DNA of 64,000 bases from Actinomyces ruminicola (GTDB lineage Bacteria > Actinomycetota > Actinomycetes > Actinomycetales > Actinomycetaceae). A model generated the notes under the pieces. It was not told the origin of the DNA. It did not search any database and was given only the letters and a program-made list of their open reading frames with translations. The DNA is taken from positions 1-64,000 of the forward strand of contig NZ_FNIM01000004.1 of assembly GCF_900103885.1 (NCBI RefSeq). Direction: 5' to 3'. The position numbers were made by a program, and so were the translations under genes. The stretch's first letter is position 1. Each line of letters begins with the position of its first letter. Below, one piece after another: positions 8,220 through 16,268 of the stretch.

Positions 8220-9227
8220 TCAGCGGCTGGAGTCGCGCACGATCAGCGTGGTCGGCGCCTCTGCGGGCGCCTCGTGCGCCTCGCCCTGCAGCTGTGCCAC
8301 CAGGCATTCCACCGCGGCGCGGGCCATGGCGTCGGTCCCCGGGTCGACAGTGGTCAGCGAGGGGGTGGCGAACTCGCCCTCGACGGTGTTGTCGAAGCCG
8401 GTCACCGCCACATCCCGGGGGACCGCGATTCCGGCCGCCTGCAGAGCCCGCAGAGCACCGATGGCCACGGCGTCATTGCTGCACATCAGCGCGTCGAAGC
8501 GGACGCCCGAGCGCAGCAGGCCGATCGTCGATTCCAGCCCGGTGTCCCGGCGGTCCCAGTCCTCGCCCTGGACGATCAGGGCCGGATCGGCGTCGACGCC
8601 CGCTTCCTCCAGCGCGAAGCGGTACGCCTCCAAACGCGGCCCGCCGGCGCCGTCCATCTGAGCCATGTAGGCGATGCGGCGGCGTCCGCTGGCGACCAGG
8701 TGGCGGGCGGCGGCGAGCGCACCGCCGAACTCATCCATGGCCACCCTGGCCACCCCGGCGGTCGGGTTCGCGCCTATCTGCACCACCGGCAGCGGCGGAC
8801 GCCGCCCGGCCAGCAGCTCATCTCTCAGGCGATGCGGGCATATGAGCACGCCGTCGGCGTCCCGGGTGGTGACGCCCATGACCGCATCGCGTTCCCGTTC
8901 GGGATCGTCCTTGGTGAGCCGAATCGTCGAGCGCAGGCCGTGCCGGGCCAGTTCGTTGATGAGGGTCTCCGCGAGACGGGAGAAGTAGGGCTGGTAGAGG
9001 TTGGGGACCACGATCGCGATCCGCCCCGAGGCGCCGGTGACCAGTCCCCGAGCGGCCTCGGAGGGGACGTACCCCAGGGTCCGCGCCGCCTGCCTGACCC
9101 GCTGCCGAGTCTGCTCGGACAGCCGCGTGGTTCCGCCCTTCTCGCGCCCGGAGAGCGCCGTCGACGCCGTGGCCACCGAGACACCGGCGGCCTGCGCCAC
9201 ATCCCGCAGCCGGACCCGCCGCTGCAT
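8220..9227 (-). CDS. LacI-family transcriptional repressor (second of a tandem pair)
   Basis: A 335-residue regulator. The N-terminal helix-turn-helix is VRLRDVAQAAGVSVATASTA with the hinge helix around AARGLVTGASG, followed by a periplasmic-binding-protein-like effector domain (VPNLYQPYFS; DALMCSNDAVAIGALRAL; AVTGFDNT). ATG at 9227 follows GGAGGCGGG and shares its A with the stop codon of the upstream lacI gene (TGATG), so the two are co-translated. The helix-turn-helix region has a six-residue insertion (REKGGTTRLSEQ) compared with the usual spacing before the second part of the domain. It is likely to control the GH127 operon, which starts 142 bp downstream. Confidence 0.9.
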   Translation of the reverse strand: MQRRVRLRDVAQAAGVSVATASTALSGREKGGTTRLSEQTRQRVRQAARTLGYVPSEAARGLVTGASGRIAIVVPNLYQPYFSRLAETLINELARHGLRSTIRLTKDDPERERDAVMGVTTRDADGVLICPHRLRDELLAGRRPPLPVVQIGANPTAGVARVAMDEFGGALAAARHLVASGRRRIAYMAQMDGAGGPRLEAYRFALEEAGVDADPALIVQGEDWDRRDTGLESTIGLLRSGVRFDALMCSNDAVAIGALRALQAAGIAVPRDVAVTGFDNTVEGEFATPSLTTVDPGTDAMARAAVECLVAQLQGEAHEAPAEAPTTLIVRDSSR

Positions 9228-10267
9228 CAGCCCGCCTCCCCTCGGCGCGGCCGGAAGCCCCCGATCGAGAGAGGGACCGTGGAGGTGAACCCCAGCGTGG
9301 ATTCGCGACGTATGAGCGTGGCCCCTACGGGGGTGATCACCCCGCTGCGGGACCCCGGTTCCCACCTGCGTTGCAGATCGTCGAGCGCGATCCTGGCGAT
9401 CTCGCCCGCGGGGAAGGCCAGCGTGGTCAGCGACGGCGAGGAGAACCGCCCGTCCTCGAGTCCGCCGCATCCGCACAGCGCGATCTGCTGCGGTACCCGG
9501 ATTCCTCGGCTGCGCAGGCCCGCGAGCGCTCCCAGGGCCAGTTCGTCATCTGCCAACGCGACGGCGTCGTGGCGGTCCACGAGCAGCGCCAGTTCCGCAG
9601 CCAGGCGGAAGCCCTCGGCCCGGCTCGGCACGGCGGCCGTCTCCACCACCGACGGCGCGTTCAGCGCCCGCCGCAGGGCGTGAGCGAAGCTGCCCGGCCG
9701 GTCCGGGCGGGGGCCGACCACCGCCGGTGTCGTCAGGCGCAGCGCCCGCAGGTGCCGGGCGACGGCGTCTGCGGCCTGCTCCAGGTCCAGGCCCACTCCC
9801 CCATCGGCGCTCGGGGCGCCACCGGCCTCGAAGGCGCCGACGCGGCAGACCGGCAGCGGCCACTCCGCCGCAGGGGAAGTGTCCTCGCCATGTATTCCCC
9901 CCACGACAATCGCGCCGTCGAAGGAGGTCGCCTGCTCGGCCAGCACGTGAGCGGCCCGTTCACCGTCCCGGCCACAGGGCTCGATCGCGGTGCGCAGCCC
10001 GCGCCGATCCGCCTCGATGACCAGCGCCTGCGTCAGCGCGGACACCCAGCCGGACCGCATGTCAGGAACGACGACGGCCACGGTCTCGGTACGACCGGTG
10101 CGCAGCGTTCGCGCCATGGCATTGGGCCGCCAGTCGAGTTGATCAATCGCAGCCTTAACCTTGCGCCGCAGCTCGTCGCTCACATTCGGCTCGCCGTTGA
10201 CCACCCGGGACACGGACTTCAGCGAGACGCCGGCCAGGTCCGCAACCTGACGCATGGTGGCGGCCAT
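9227..10267 (-). CDS. LacI-family transcriptional repressor (first of a tandem pair)
   Basis: A 346-residue regulator. The DNA-binding domain MRQVADLAGVSLKSVSRVVN is followed by DQLDWRPNAMARTLRTG and an effector-binding domain (VVVPDMRSGWVSAL; ALADDELALGALAGL; ALCGCGGLEDGRFSSPSLTT). ATG at 10267 has AAGGAGGGGAAGCG before it; a second in-frame ATG four codons later is possible. It overlaps the second lacI gene at TGATG. A probable operator sits about 130 bp upstream (10401-10416) and matches the one at the GH127 promoter, pointing to autoregulation and joint control of the arabinofuranoside locus. Confidence 0.9.
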   Translation of the reverse strand: MAATMRQVADLAGVSLKSVSRVVNGEPNVSDELRRKVKAAIDQLDWRPNAMARTLRTGRTETVAVVVPDMRSGWVSALTQALVIEADRRGLRTAIEPCGRDGERAAHVLAEQATSFDGAIVVGGIHGEDTSPAAEWPLPVCRVGAFEAGGAPSADGGVGLDLEQAADAVARHLRALRLTTPAVVGPRPDRPGSFAHALRRALNAPSVVETAAVPSRAEGFRLAAELALLVDRHDAVALADDELALGALAGLRSRGIRVPQQIALCGCGGLEDGRFSSPSLTTLAFPAGEIARIALDDLQRRWEPGSRSGVITPVGATLIRRESTLGFTSTVPLSIGGFRPRRGEAG

Positions 10268-10400
10268 CGCTTCCCCTCCTTGATCTCGCCCCCGGGGCGG
10301 CTCGGCGCCGCCACCCACACGGTATCGATGCGCGACGGGTTCGGCGCGCAACACCGCAGACACGTACCTACACTCCCGAACCCAACTCTCACCAATTGCT

Positions 10401-10416
10401 TTGACAACGATTCATC
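10401..10416. promoter_or_regulatory. LacI-like operator shared with the GH127 promoter
   Basis: TTGACAACGATTCATC here matches TTGACAACGTTTAATC at 8122-8137 (other strand) at 14 of 16 positions. It lies upstream of the tandem lacI pair in otherwise featureless DNA, so it is probably the pair's own operator. A clear leftward -35/-10 pair was not found. Confidence 0.5.
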
Positions 10417-10881
10417 GCCGGAACAGGATACGGGCGACAGCCCACCGCGGAGCCGATAATGACATATTTCGGACCCCGCCTTCCCGCCGAGCAGTGGGCG
10501 CGAGCACTCCGAGCCCGGCCTACCAGGCAACCAGCCTGCGCTGTTACACCTTCCGCGACCCCTTCGAGGCCAGGGGCGCGCCCGCGGTTTCACCGCCTAG
10601 GAGGGTGGGATTTCGTCGAGTAGTGTGGTCAGGCCCAGCTCGTGCAGGGCGGCAGGATAGGGGACGGCCTCGAAGGCTCCGACGGGCCGCCACCGGGCCG
10701 AGGCCCGCGGCCGGCGGCATGCTGGCTGCCTTGCCGGGTACGCAGGGTCATGCCCGTTATGGCGTCCGCCCGCAGCTGTGAGGGCGTGCGCTTGTCTCCG
10801 GAGGCCCGGGCACTCGCGGCGACGGCGCCCAGTAGTCCGGGGGCCTAGCCCGCCCCGCTTCAAGCACTACCCCTTCACCGA
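10417..10881. other. intergenic with a possible gene remnant
   Basis: Mostly featureless. A leftward open frame ending at 10597 finishes with PYPAALHELGLTTLLDEI, which looks like the genuine C-terminus of a protein, but the upstream part shows no matching coding signal or start. It may be the tail of a decayed gene of unknown family. Confidence 0.35.
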
Positions 10882-12792
10882 CTAGATGTCGATGTCGTCA
10901 TGCACGGCCACATTGATGAGCTCCACGCGCCCGTCCGGCAGGCGCCAGAAGTGCAGCCTCCGGGCGGAGGGGGTGTTGACCTGGACGGCCACCCGGAAGG
11001 CGATCGCGCCGTCCTCGCGGGTGCGCACCTGACCGCTGTGATTGTTCAGGCGCAGCCGGTGCAGCTGCCGCGCCGGGATGTCCTTCACCCGTCCGGTGAG
11101 CACCTCGACCACGACCCTGAGCACCCGTTCGTGGTCCACCCCCTCCAGGGCCTTCAGCGAGTCGAGGAAACCGGAGCCCACGACATAATCCGTCGGAAGC
11201 GGCCACCGACCCTTCTCCTGCGGAGGAGTCAGCTGCGCCCAGGCCAGATAGATCTCATGGCGCAACTGGTCCTCGGGCTCGAGGAACAGCGCCTGCGCGC
11301 CTCGCGGCGATTCCGTCCCACCACCTGCACCGCCCCGCGTGCCATCGCGCTCGGGCCTGCGCTGCGCGAGCCTGCGGGATGCATTGCGGTGCTGCGCCAT
11401 GGAGTGTTGGAGCCGCTCGGTCAGTTGTGCCGCCTCGTTGACGGCCTCGCGGTGGAGCTGCCTCGTCAGGGACAGCTCCCTGCGCAACTGCTCCGTTTGT
11501 TCTCGTTCCCGGTCCAGGCGGTCGGCGAGCCGAGACATGCTCTCGCGCGCGCTGGCCAGGGCGCGCTCCAGCTCGATGATGCGGCGCCCCCGGGCGTCAC
11601 CCTCCACCACCCCGCCCACGGCCAGTGGAGACGGCACAGTCCCGCCACCACCCACGGCGTCTCCATTCGCGACGCCGGGGGCGGTGTCGGGTGAGGGCGC
11701 ACTGCCAGGTGATTGCGGTTCGCTCCCCGCCCCGCCAGTCGGCTGTCCGGCGACATAGTCGGCACCCTCCCACGCGGCCGTATCAGCCTCCTCCAGCCAG
11801 GGGGGTCCGCCCGGAAGCAGGCTCGGCGGCGTACGAACCGGCTCGTCGTCGTCGACGTCGTCCATGGACAATGCCAGCCCGTCAGCAGTGGATTCGACAC
11901 GGGCGCGGGCCACCGCGCCGATCCAGAACAGATCGTCCAAACTGTCAAAGGGGTTCGGTGTCACGCGACCCTTCGGAATGCGTACAGCCACGCGCGGATA
12001 GGGCTCGACCACGAGCTCTTCCGGCGTCATCGCCTGCACCCTGACCAGAACTACGTCTCCGGCCATCACCCCGTCCAGCGCGCGTTCCGGCGGGTAAACC
12101 CCCGCCGAGACGTCGAGGTAGCCGGTGTCCTGGTCGTAGCCGCCTTCGACGTGCTGCCCCTGCGCGACCAGCTGACCGATGCTCACCTCGAGTGCGGGCA
12201 CGGAGTCCTCCGGAGAAATCGTGGCGAGCACGGAGTCCTCCCCCTCGCTCTCGATCAGCGCCCGGGACGGAGGAATCAGCATCTTCACAGTCCCTCGGAA
12301 CGGCTGCGCCGCCACCGGCTGATCCTCACGCGGCAGCAACCTGGCGACTTCCCCGATCAGACCATCGGTTGCCCGCTGCCCGGACTGCTCGTCGTATGCG
12401 AGGAACAGTCGCGACCTGCTCCAATCCGTGACCCAGCTGAGGTCCGGCGCGTATATGCGGCCCGCTCCCCCGTACACCTGCGTGTACTCCGGCATGGCAT
12501 CGGCAAGGGCGAAGGATGCGGGCCCCGTCTTGAGCACGTAGACCGGGACGCGGCCGCGCCCGTAGCGGGCGAGGGCGGCGGCGTCGATCAGGGGCTTGTC
12601 GCTGCCTGAAGGCGTGGACACCACGGCCACTGCTGTTTCACGGTCCGCACGCAGCAGGAGGGCGGCGAGGTCACGGGCACCGTCCGGCGTTGAGACCACC
12701 TCTGGCTCGGGTATGCGCGGGCGGGCCACGTCATCGGGCGTTGCCGGTCGCGCCCTGCCCCTTCGCTTGTCCCTCCGCCGCCGTTTCACCAC
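10882..12792 (-). CDS. large protein of unknown function with S1-like region and coiled coil
   Basis: A 636-residue soluble protein. An Arg/Lys-rich start (VKRRRRDKRRGR) is followed by a globular domain to about residue 150 (VPVYVLKTGPASFALADAM; VYGGAGRIYAPDLSWVTD). Residues of roughly 245-330 resemble an S1/OB-type fold (AGDVVLVRVQAM; LFWIGAVARARV; GLALSMDDV). A Gly/Pro/Ser linker and a coiled coil from about 400 to 480 (IIELERALASARESMSRLAD) come next. The compact C-terminal domain (RLHRLRLNNHSG; FRVAVQV; LHFWRLPDGRVELI) has a RelE-like strand pattern. GTG at 12792 follows GGGAGG. It has no operon partner. I do not recognise the family; an RNA-related or conflict-system role is only a guess. 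Confidence 0.75.
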   Translation of the reverse strand: MVKRRRRDKRRGRARPATPDDVARPRIPEPEVVSTPDGARDLAALLLRADRETAVAVVSTPSGSDKPLIDAAALARYGRGRVPVYVLKTGPASFALADAMPEYTQVYGGAGRIYAPDLSWVTDWSRSRLFLAYDEQSGQRATDGLIGEVARLLPREDQPVAAQPFRGTVKMLIPPSRALIESEGEDSVLATISPEDSVPALEVSIGQLVAQGQHVEGGYDQDTGYLDVSAGVYPPERALDGVMAGDVVLVRVQAMTPEELVVEPYPRVAVRIPKGRVTPNPFDSLDDLFWIGAVARARVESTADGLALSMDDVDDDEPVRTPPSLLPGGPPWLEEADTAAWEGADYVAGQPTGGAGSEPQSPGSAPSPDTAPGVANGDAVGGGGTVPSPLAVGGVVEGDARGRRIIELERALASARESMSRLADRLDREREQTEQLRRELSLTRQLHREAVNEAAQLTERLQHSMAQHRNASRRLAQRRPERDGTRGGAGGGTESPRGAQALFLEPEDQLRHEIYLAWAQLTPPQEKGRWPLPTDYVVGSGFLDSLKALEGVDHERVLRVVVEVLTGRVKDIPARQLHRLRLNNHSGQVRTREDGAIAFRVAVQVNTPSARRLHFWRLPDGRVELINVAVHDDIDI

Positions 12793-13057
12793 AGTTGCCT
12801 CCCAGGGTACGTCTCTCGCGACCGTTGTCTTCAAGGCAAGGCATCATCCCATGTTCCCCTCAGCGGCTCACAACCGTAGTCCACCCGCGCCACCGGGTCG
12901 ACGACGCACCCGCCCGAAATCGAGTGCCTGCACGTGGGCGTGTCCGGCCCGGAGTGATCGCTATATTGCAAACGGGGAACGCCCCGCCACGACTGTGCCT
13001 GCCGAGGCCGGGGACGCCCCGGACCGCTGCCGAATCGACCAATCCCTGGAGGTCAAC
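12793..13057. other. intergenic between divergent genes
   Basis: Separates the leftward unknown gene from rightward tetR. TATATT at 12962-12967 could be the tetR -10 box, but no convincing -35 was seen. No RNA gene or repeat was recognised. Confidence 0.4.
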
Positions 13058-13723
13058 ATGGCACGACTCGAGGACTCTGCGGCGCCGCTCAAAGACGCCA
13101 TGGGCAACGCCCTGCTCGAGCTCATGCAGAACAAGCCACTGAAAAAGATCAGTGCCGGTGAGATAGCCTCACGGGCCGGACTGGGCCGGGTGACCTACTT
13201 CCGGCACTTCTCCTCCAAGGAGGAGGTACTGGCCTACAAGTACCGGGCCGCCTGGCTGGACTTCGCCGCCCGCCACTGGTACGACGAGACCGACGACCGC
13301 GCGAATGCGATAGCCCTGTTCCGCTTCTGCCTGCAGGTGCGGGACATCAACGACGTCGTCTACGACGCGGGGCAGGAGAACATTCTGCTCGACACGGTAC
13401 TGGCCGCCCTAGACGGAGAGGCGCCGGCTCGGGCGGCGGGCCGCGCCCCCAGCGGCGCCTCCACCGTCGACCCCCGCACACAGTACGTGCGCCGCTTCAA
13501 GGCCTATGGCCTGTTCGGACTCATCGATGACTGGATTCGTGGCGGCTACCACCGCTCGCCGGAGGATATGGCCGCCGAGTACATCAACTGCCTCAGCCCG
13601 GAGATCGAGTCCCTGGGGCATCGGGGCGGCGGGCGCAGGACCGGTGGCCGGGCGGCGCGGATGCGCAGGCTGCAGCGTATCCGCGCCGCCCGGCAGGACT
13701 CGCGTCGGCACATGATGCCTTGA
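13058..13723 (+). CDS. TetR-family transcriptional regulator
   Basis: A 221-residue protein with a classic TetR N-terminal helix-turn-helix (MQNKPLKKISAGEIASRAGL, then GRVTYFRHFSSKEEVLAYKY) and a variable helical ligand domain. The C-terminus is unusually rich in Arg and Gly (GGGRRTGGRAARMRRLQRIR). ATG at 13058 has TGGAGG eight bases upstream; the longer in-frame extension has no signal and overlaps the neighbouring gene. It ends beside a palindromic operator (13753-13764) that precedes the MFS and nucleoside hydrolase genes, so it probably represses those two genes. Confidence 0.88.
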   Translation: MARLEDSAAPLKDAMGNALLELMQNKPLKKISAGEIASRAGLGRVTYFRHFSSKEEVLAYKYRAAWLDFAARHWYDETDDRANAIALFRFCLQVRDINDVVYDAGQENILLDTVLAALDGEAPARAAGRAPSGASTVDPRTQYVRRFKAYGLFGLIDDWIRGGYHRSPEDMAAEYINCLSPEIESLGHRGGGRRTGGRAARMRRLQRIRAARQDSRRHMMP

Positions 13724-13764
13724 CAAAATGAAACCATTCAAGGTTAAATGAACCAACCGGTTGG
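13720..13764 (+). promoter_or_regulatory. promoter and TetR-type operator for the MFS gene
   Basis: TTGACA (13720-13725) and TTAAAT (13744-13749) are 18 bp apart, with the -35 overlapping the tetR stop codon. The perfect 12-bp palindrome CCAACCGGTTGG at 13753-13764 covers the predicted transcription start, the classic place for a TetR-family operator. Confidence 0.65.
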
Positions 13765-13822
13765 AACCTCGTTGGTTGCCAGCGTCACAGCGAACGTCCG
13801 GGCATCTATGCAAAGGAGCCGC

Positions 13823-15250
13823 ATGTCCACCACCGTCGATCCCCGCGTCGAGGAGCCCAGCCGCCCGGGCACTTCGGCCAAGTACCTGGGCGGGCGCCCG
13901 TACTACCAGTACCTGATCTCCTTCGTCATCGCCGGCGTCTTCCTGTACGCCTGCTACTCGGCACTGGCGGCGATCCTGCTGCCCAACACCGTGCAGACGA
14001 TCGAGTTCCGGCAGTACTTCTCCGGCACCACCGTGACCACCCTGGATCAGCTCACCGAGCTGACCAACCTGGCCAATGAGGTCAACGCCGGCACGGCCAC
14101 CGCCACGGCCGAGCAGGCGCACCTGCTGGAACTGCTGAAGCAGTACGAGGCCGCCCGGGCCAGCTCGATCTCCAACATGATGATCGTCGGCTCGTTCTTC
14201 ACGCTGTTCGCCCAGCCGATCGTCGGCGTCATCTCCGACCGCTGGCGCTCGCGCTGGGGGCGGCGCGCCTTCTGGATCGTGGCCGGGGCCGTCGCCGGGG
14301 CCGCCTTCATGATCGGCCTGCGCTACTCCACCACGGTGCTCATGCTCACCGTCTTCTGGACCACTGCCCAGGTGTCCCTGAACTTCATGCAGGCCCCACT
14401 GTCGACGACGGTTGCGGACCGGGTGCCCGCCGAGCGCACCGGCACCGTCTCCGGCATATCCGGCATCGGCATGATGGCCGGATTCACCGGCGGTTCCGTG
14501 GTTGCCGGCATCCTCATGAACTCCATGGGCCTGGACGCCTACTTCGTGTTCGCCATCGCCGTGGTGGTGGGGGCACTCATCTTCGTCACCTTCGCCAAGG
14601 ACCGCTCCTCCAAGGACCTGGAGCTGAGCCACTTCGACTGGATCGCCTTCTTCAAGGGCTTCTTCGTCCCGTTGTTCGACCATGACTTCCGCTGGGTCTG
14701 GATCGCCCGGTTCATGATGTTCTTCGGCTACACCGCCGTCACCAACTACAACCTGTACATCATTCAGTCACACCTGCGCCCCGCGCACACCGCGGCCGAG
14801 GCCAACACGATCGTCGCCACGCTGTCGGCAGCCGCACTACCGGTACAGCTGCTCATGCTGGCCTTCGCCGGCAAGCTCTCGGACAAGGTCAAGCGGCGCA
14901 AGCCATTCGTCATCGGCGCCTCGTTGGTGATCGCCGCGGACATGCTGGTACCGCTGCTGGTGCCGACACTGCCGATGTACTACTTCTTCTACATCCTCAT
15001 GGCGGCCGCCTACGGCATGTACATGGCGGTGGACGTGGCCCTGTTCATCGATGTTCTGCCCGACCCGGATGCCGCCGGACGCGACCTGGGCGTGGCCAAC
15101 GTCGCCTCCAACATCGGCCAGATGCTGGCGCCCTTCGTCGCCGGACAACTGGTAGCCCGCACCGGCGGCTACTCCGCCATCTTCATCACGGCGGTAATCG
15201 CCGTAGCCATCAGCGCCGCGGCCATTCTCCCGGTCCGCAAGGTCAAGTAA
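13823..15250 (+). CDS. MFS transporter (sugar or nucleoside uptake)
   Basis: A 475-residue major facilitator protein with about twelve hydrophobic segments. The signature loop between helices 2 and 3 reads GVISDRWRSRWGRRAFWI, and the central cytoplasmic loop contains FAKDRSSKDLELSHFDW. The first extracellular loop is about 60 residues long and hydrophilic (EFRQYFSGTTVTTLDQLTEL onward), longer than usual. ATG at 13823 follows AAAGGAG; an upstream in-frame ATG lies within the operator region. It is followed after 10 bp by the nucleoside hydrolase, so the pair probably imports and splits a nucleoside or similar glycoside. The substrate is not shown by the sequence. Confidence 0.85.
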   Translation: MSTTVDPRVEEPSRPGTSAKYLGGRPYYQYLISFVIAGVFLYACYSALAAILLPNTVQTIEFRQYFSGTTVTTLDQLTELTNLANEVNAGTATATAEQAHLLELLKQYEAARASSISNMMIVGSFFTLFAQPIVGVISDRWRSRWGRRAFWIVAGAVAGAAFMIGLRYSTTVLMLTVFWTTAQVSLNFMQAPLSTTVADRVPAERTGTVSGISGIGMMAGFTGGSVVAGILMNSMGLDAYFVFAIAVVVGALIFVTFAKDRSSKDLELSHFDWIAFFKGFFVPLFDHDFRWVWIARFMMFFGYTAVTNYNLYIIQSHLRPAHTAAEANTIVATLSAAALPVQLLMLAFAGKLSDKVKRRKPFVIGASLVIAADMLVPLLVPTLPMYYFFYILMAAAYGMYMAVDVALFIDVLPDPDAAGRDLGVANVASNIGQMLAPFVAGQLVARTGGYSAIFITAVIAVAISAAAILPVRKVK

Positions 15251-15260
15251 GGAGCAAGGC

Positions 15261-16262
15261 ATGACTACCGCCCCCAGGACCTGGGCCTACGGCACCCAGC
15301 CCTGGTTATCCGAGGCCGACCGACTCCCCGGCACCGCACCCCGCACCCGCGTCATCATCGACAACGACTTCGCCGGAGACCCCGACGACCTGTTCGCCCT
15401 GGCCCACCACCTGCTCATCGAGGGCACCGAGGTGCGCGGCGTAGTCGTCTCCCGGCTGCGCGAGGACGACGCCTGGAACCGCACCGGCTCCTCCGTTCGC
15501 GCCGGCCGCGAGCGCGTCGGGGCGCTGCTGGAGACCATGGGCGTGACCGGCGTCGACCTGTATGACGGCGACGACCGCGGCTTCGACGCCTACGACGGCG
15601 AGACCGCCGCCTCCCGCTTCATCGTCACCGAGGCGCTGCGCCACGATGACCGGCCGCTCTACGTGGTGGCCGGCGGCTCGCTCGGCGACGTCGCCCGCGC
15701 CTTCAAGGCGGCGCCCGAGATCACCGCGCGCCTGACCCTGATCTGGATCGGCGGCGGGGAGCACCCGGGACTGGCCTACGTGCCCGAGGGCGGCACGGAC
15801 ATGGAGTACAACCTCGCGCTCGATCCGGCATCCGCCCGCTACGTCTTCAACGACACCCAGGCCCGCATCTGGCAGATCCCGCGCGACGTGTACCGCTCCG
15901 CGACCGTGTCCATGCCGACCATCCGCCGCGGCTGCGCCCGCGCGGGAGCCGTCGGCGCCTACCTGCTCAGTGAGCTGAACCAGGTGCGGGCGCTGGTCGC
16001 GGGCATGGCGCACCCGGGGGCCACCTATGTGCTGGGCGATCAGCCGCTGGTGCTGCTGTCCTCGCTGCAGACCACCTTCGAGCCCGACGCCGCCTCCTCC
16101 TACTACGACGTCCTCCCCACGCCCCGCATAGCCGAGGACGGCACCTACCGCTACCCGCAGGACACCCGGCCGATGCGCCGCTACCGGCGCCTCGACAACC
16201 GGCTCCTGTTCGACGACATGTTCGACTCCCTGGCGGCCCTGGCCGCCTGGCAGGAGGGCTGA
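15261..16262 (+). CDS. inosine/uridine-preferring nucleoside hydrolase family protein
   Basis: A 333-residue enzyme with the N-terminal calcium-binding aspartate cluster IDNDFAGDPDDLFALAH, a variant of the DTDxGxDD motif, and the central segment LIWIGGGEHPG followed by DMEYNLALDP. Family members cleave the N-glycosidic bond of ribonucleosides. The larger-than-usual spacing in the Asp cluster and the rather divergent C-terminus mean another glycoside could be the substrate. ATG at 15261 follows AAGGAG ten bases after the MFS stop, so it is co-transcribed with the transporter. Its stop lies only 6 bp from the stop of the convergent GH42 gene. Confidence 0.8.
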   Translation: MTTAPRTWAYGTQPWLSEADRLPGTAPRTRVIIDNDFAGDPDDLFALAHHLLIEGTEVRGVVVSRLREDDAWNRTGSSVRAGRERVGALLETMGVTGVDLYDGDDRGFDAYDGETAASRFIVTEALRHDDRPLYVVAGGSLGDVARAFKAAPEITARLTLIWIGGGEHPGLAYVPEGGTDMEYNLALDPASARYVFNDTQARIWQIPRDVYRSATVSMPTIRRGCARAGAVGAYLLSELNQVRALVAGMAHPGATYVLGDQPLVLLSSLQTTFEPDAASSYYDVLPTPRIAEDGTYRYPQDTRPMRRYRRLDNRLLFDDMFDSLAALAAWQEG

Positions 16263-16268
16263 AGCCGC

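Noticed and set aside
13409-14683. 424-codon leftward frame
   Set aside because: Antisense to tetR and the MFS gene; low-complexity Gly/Glu/His composition.
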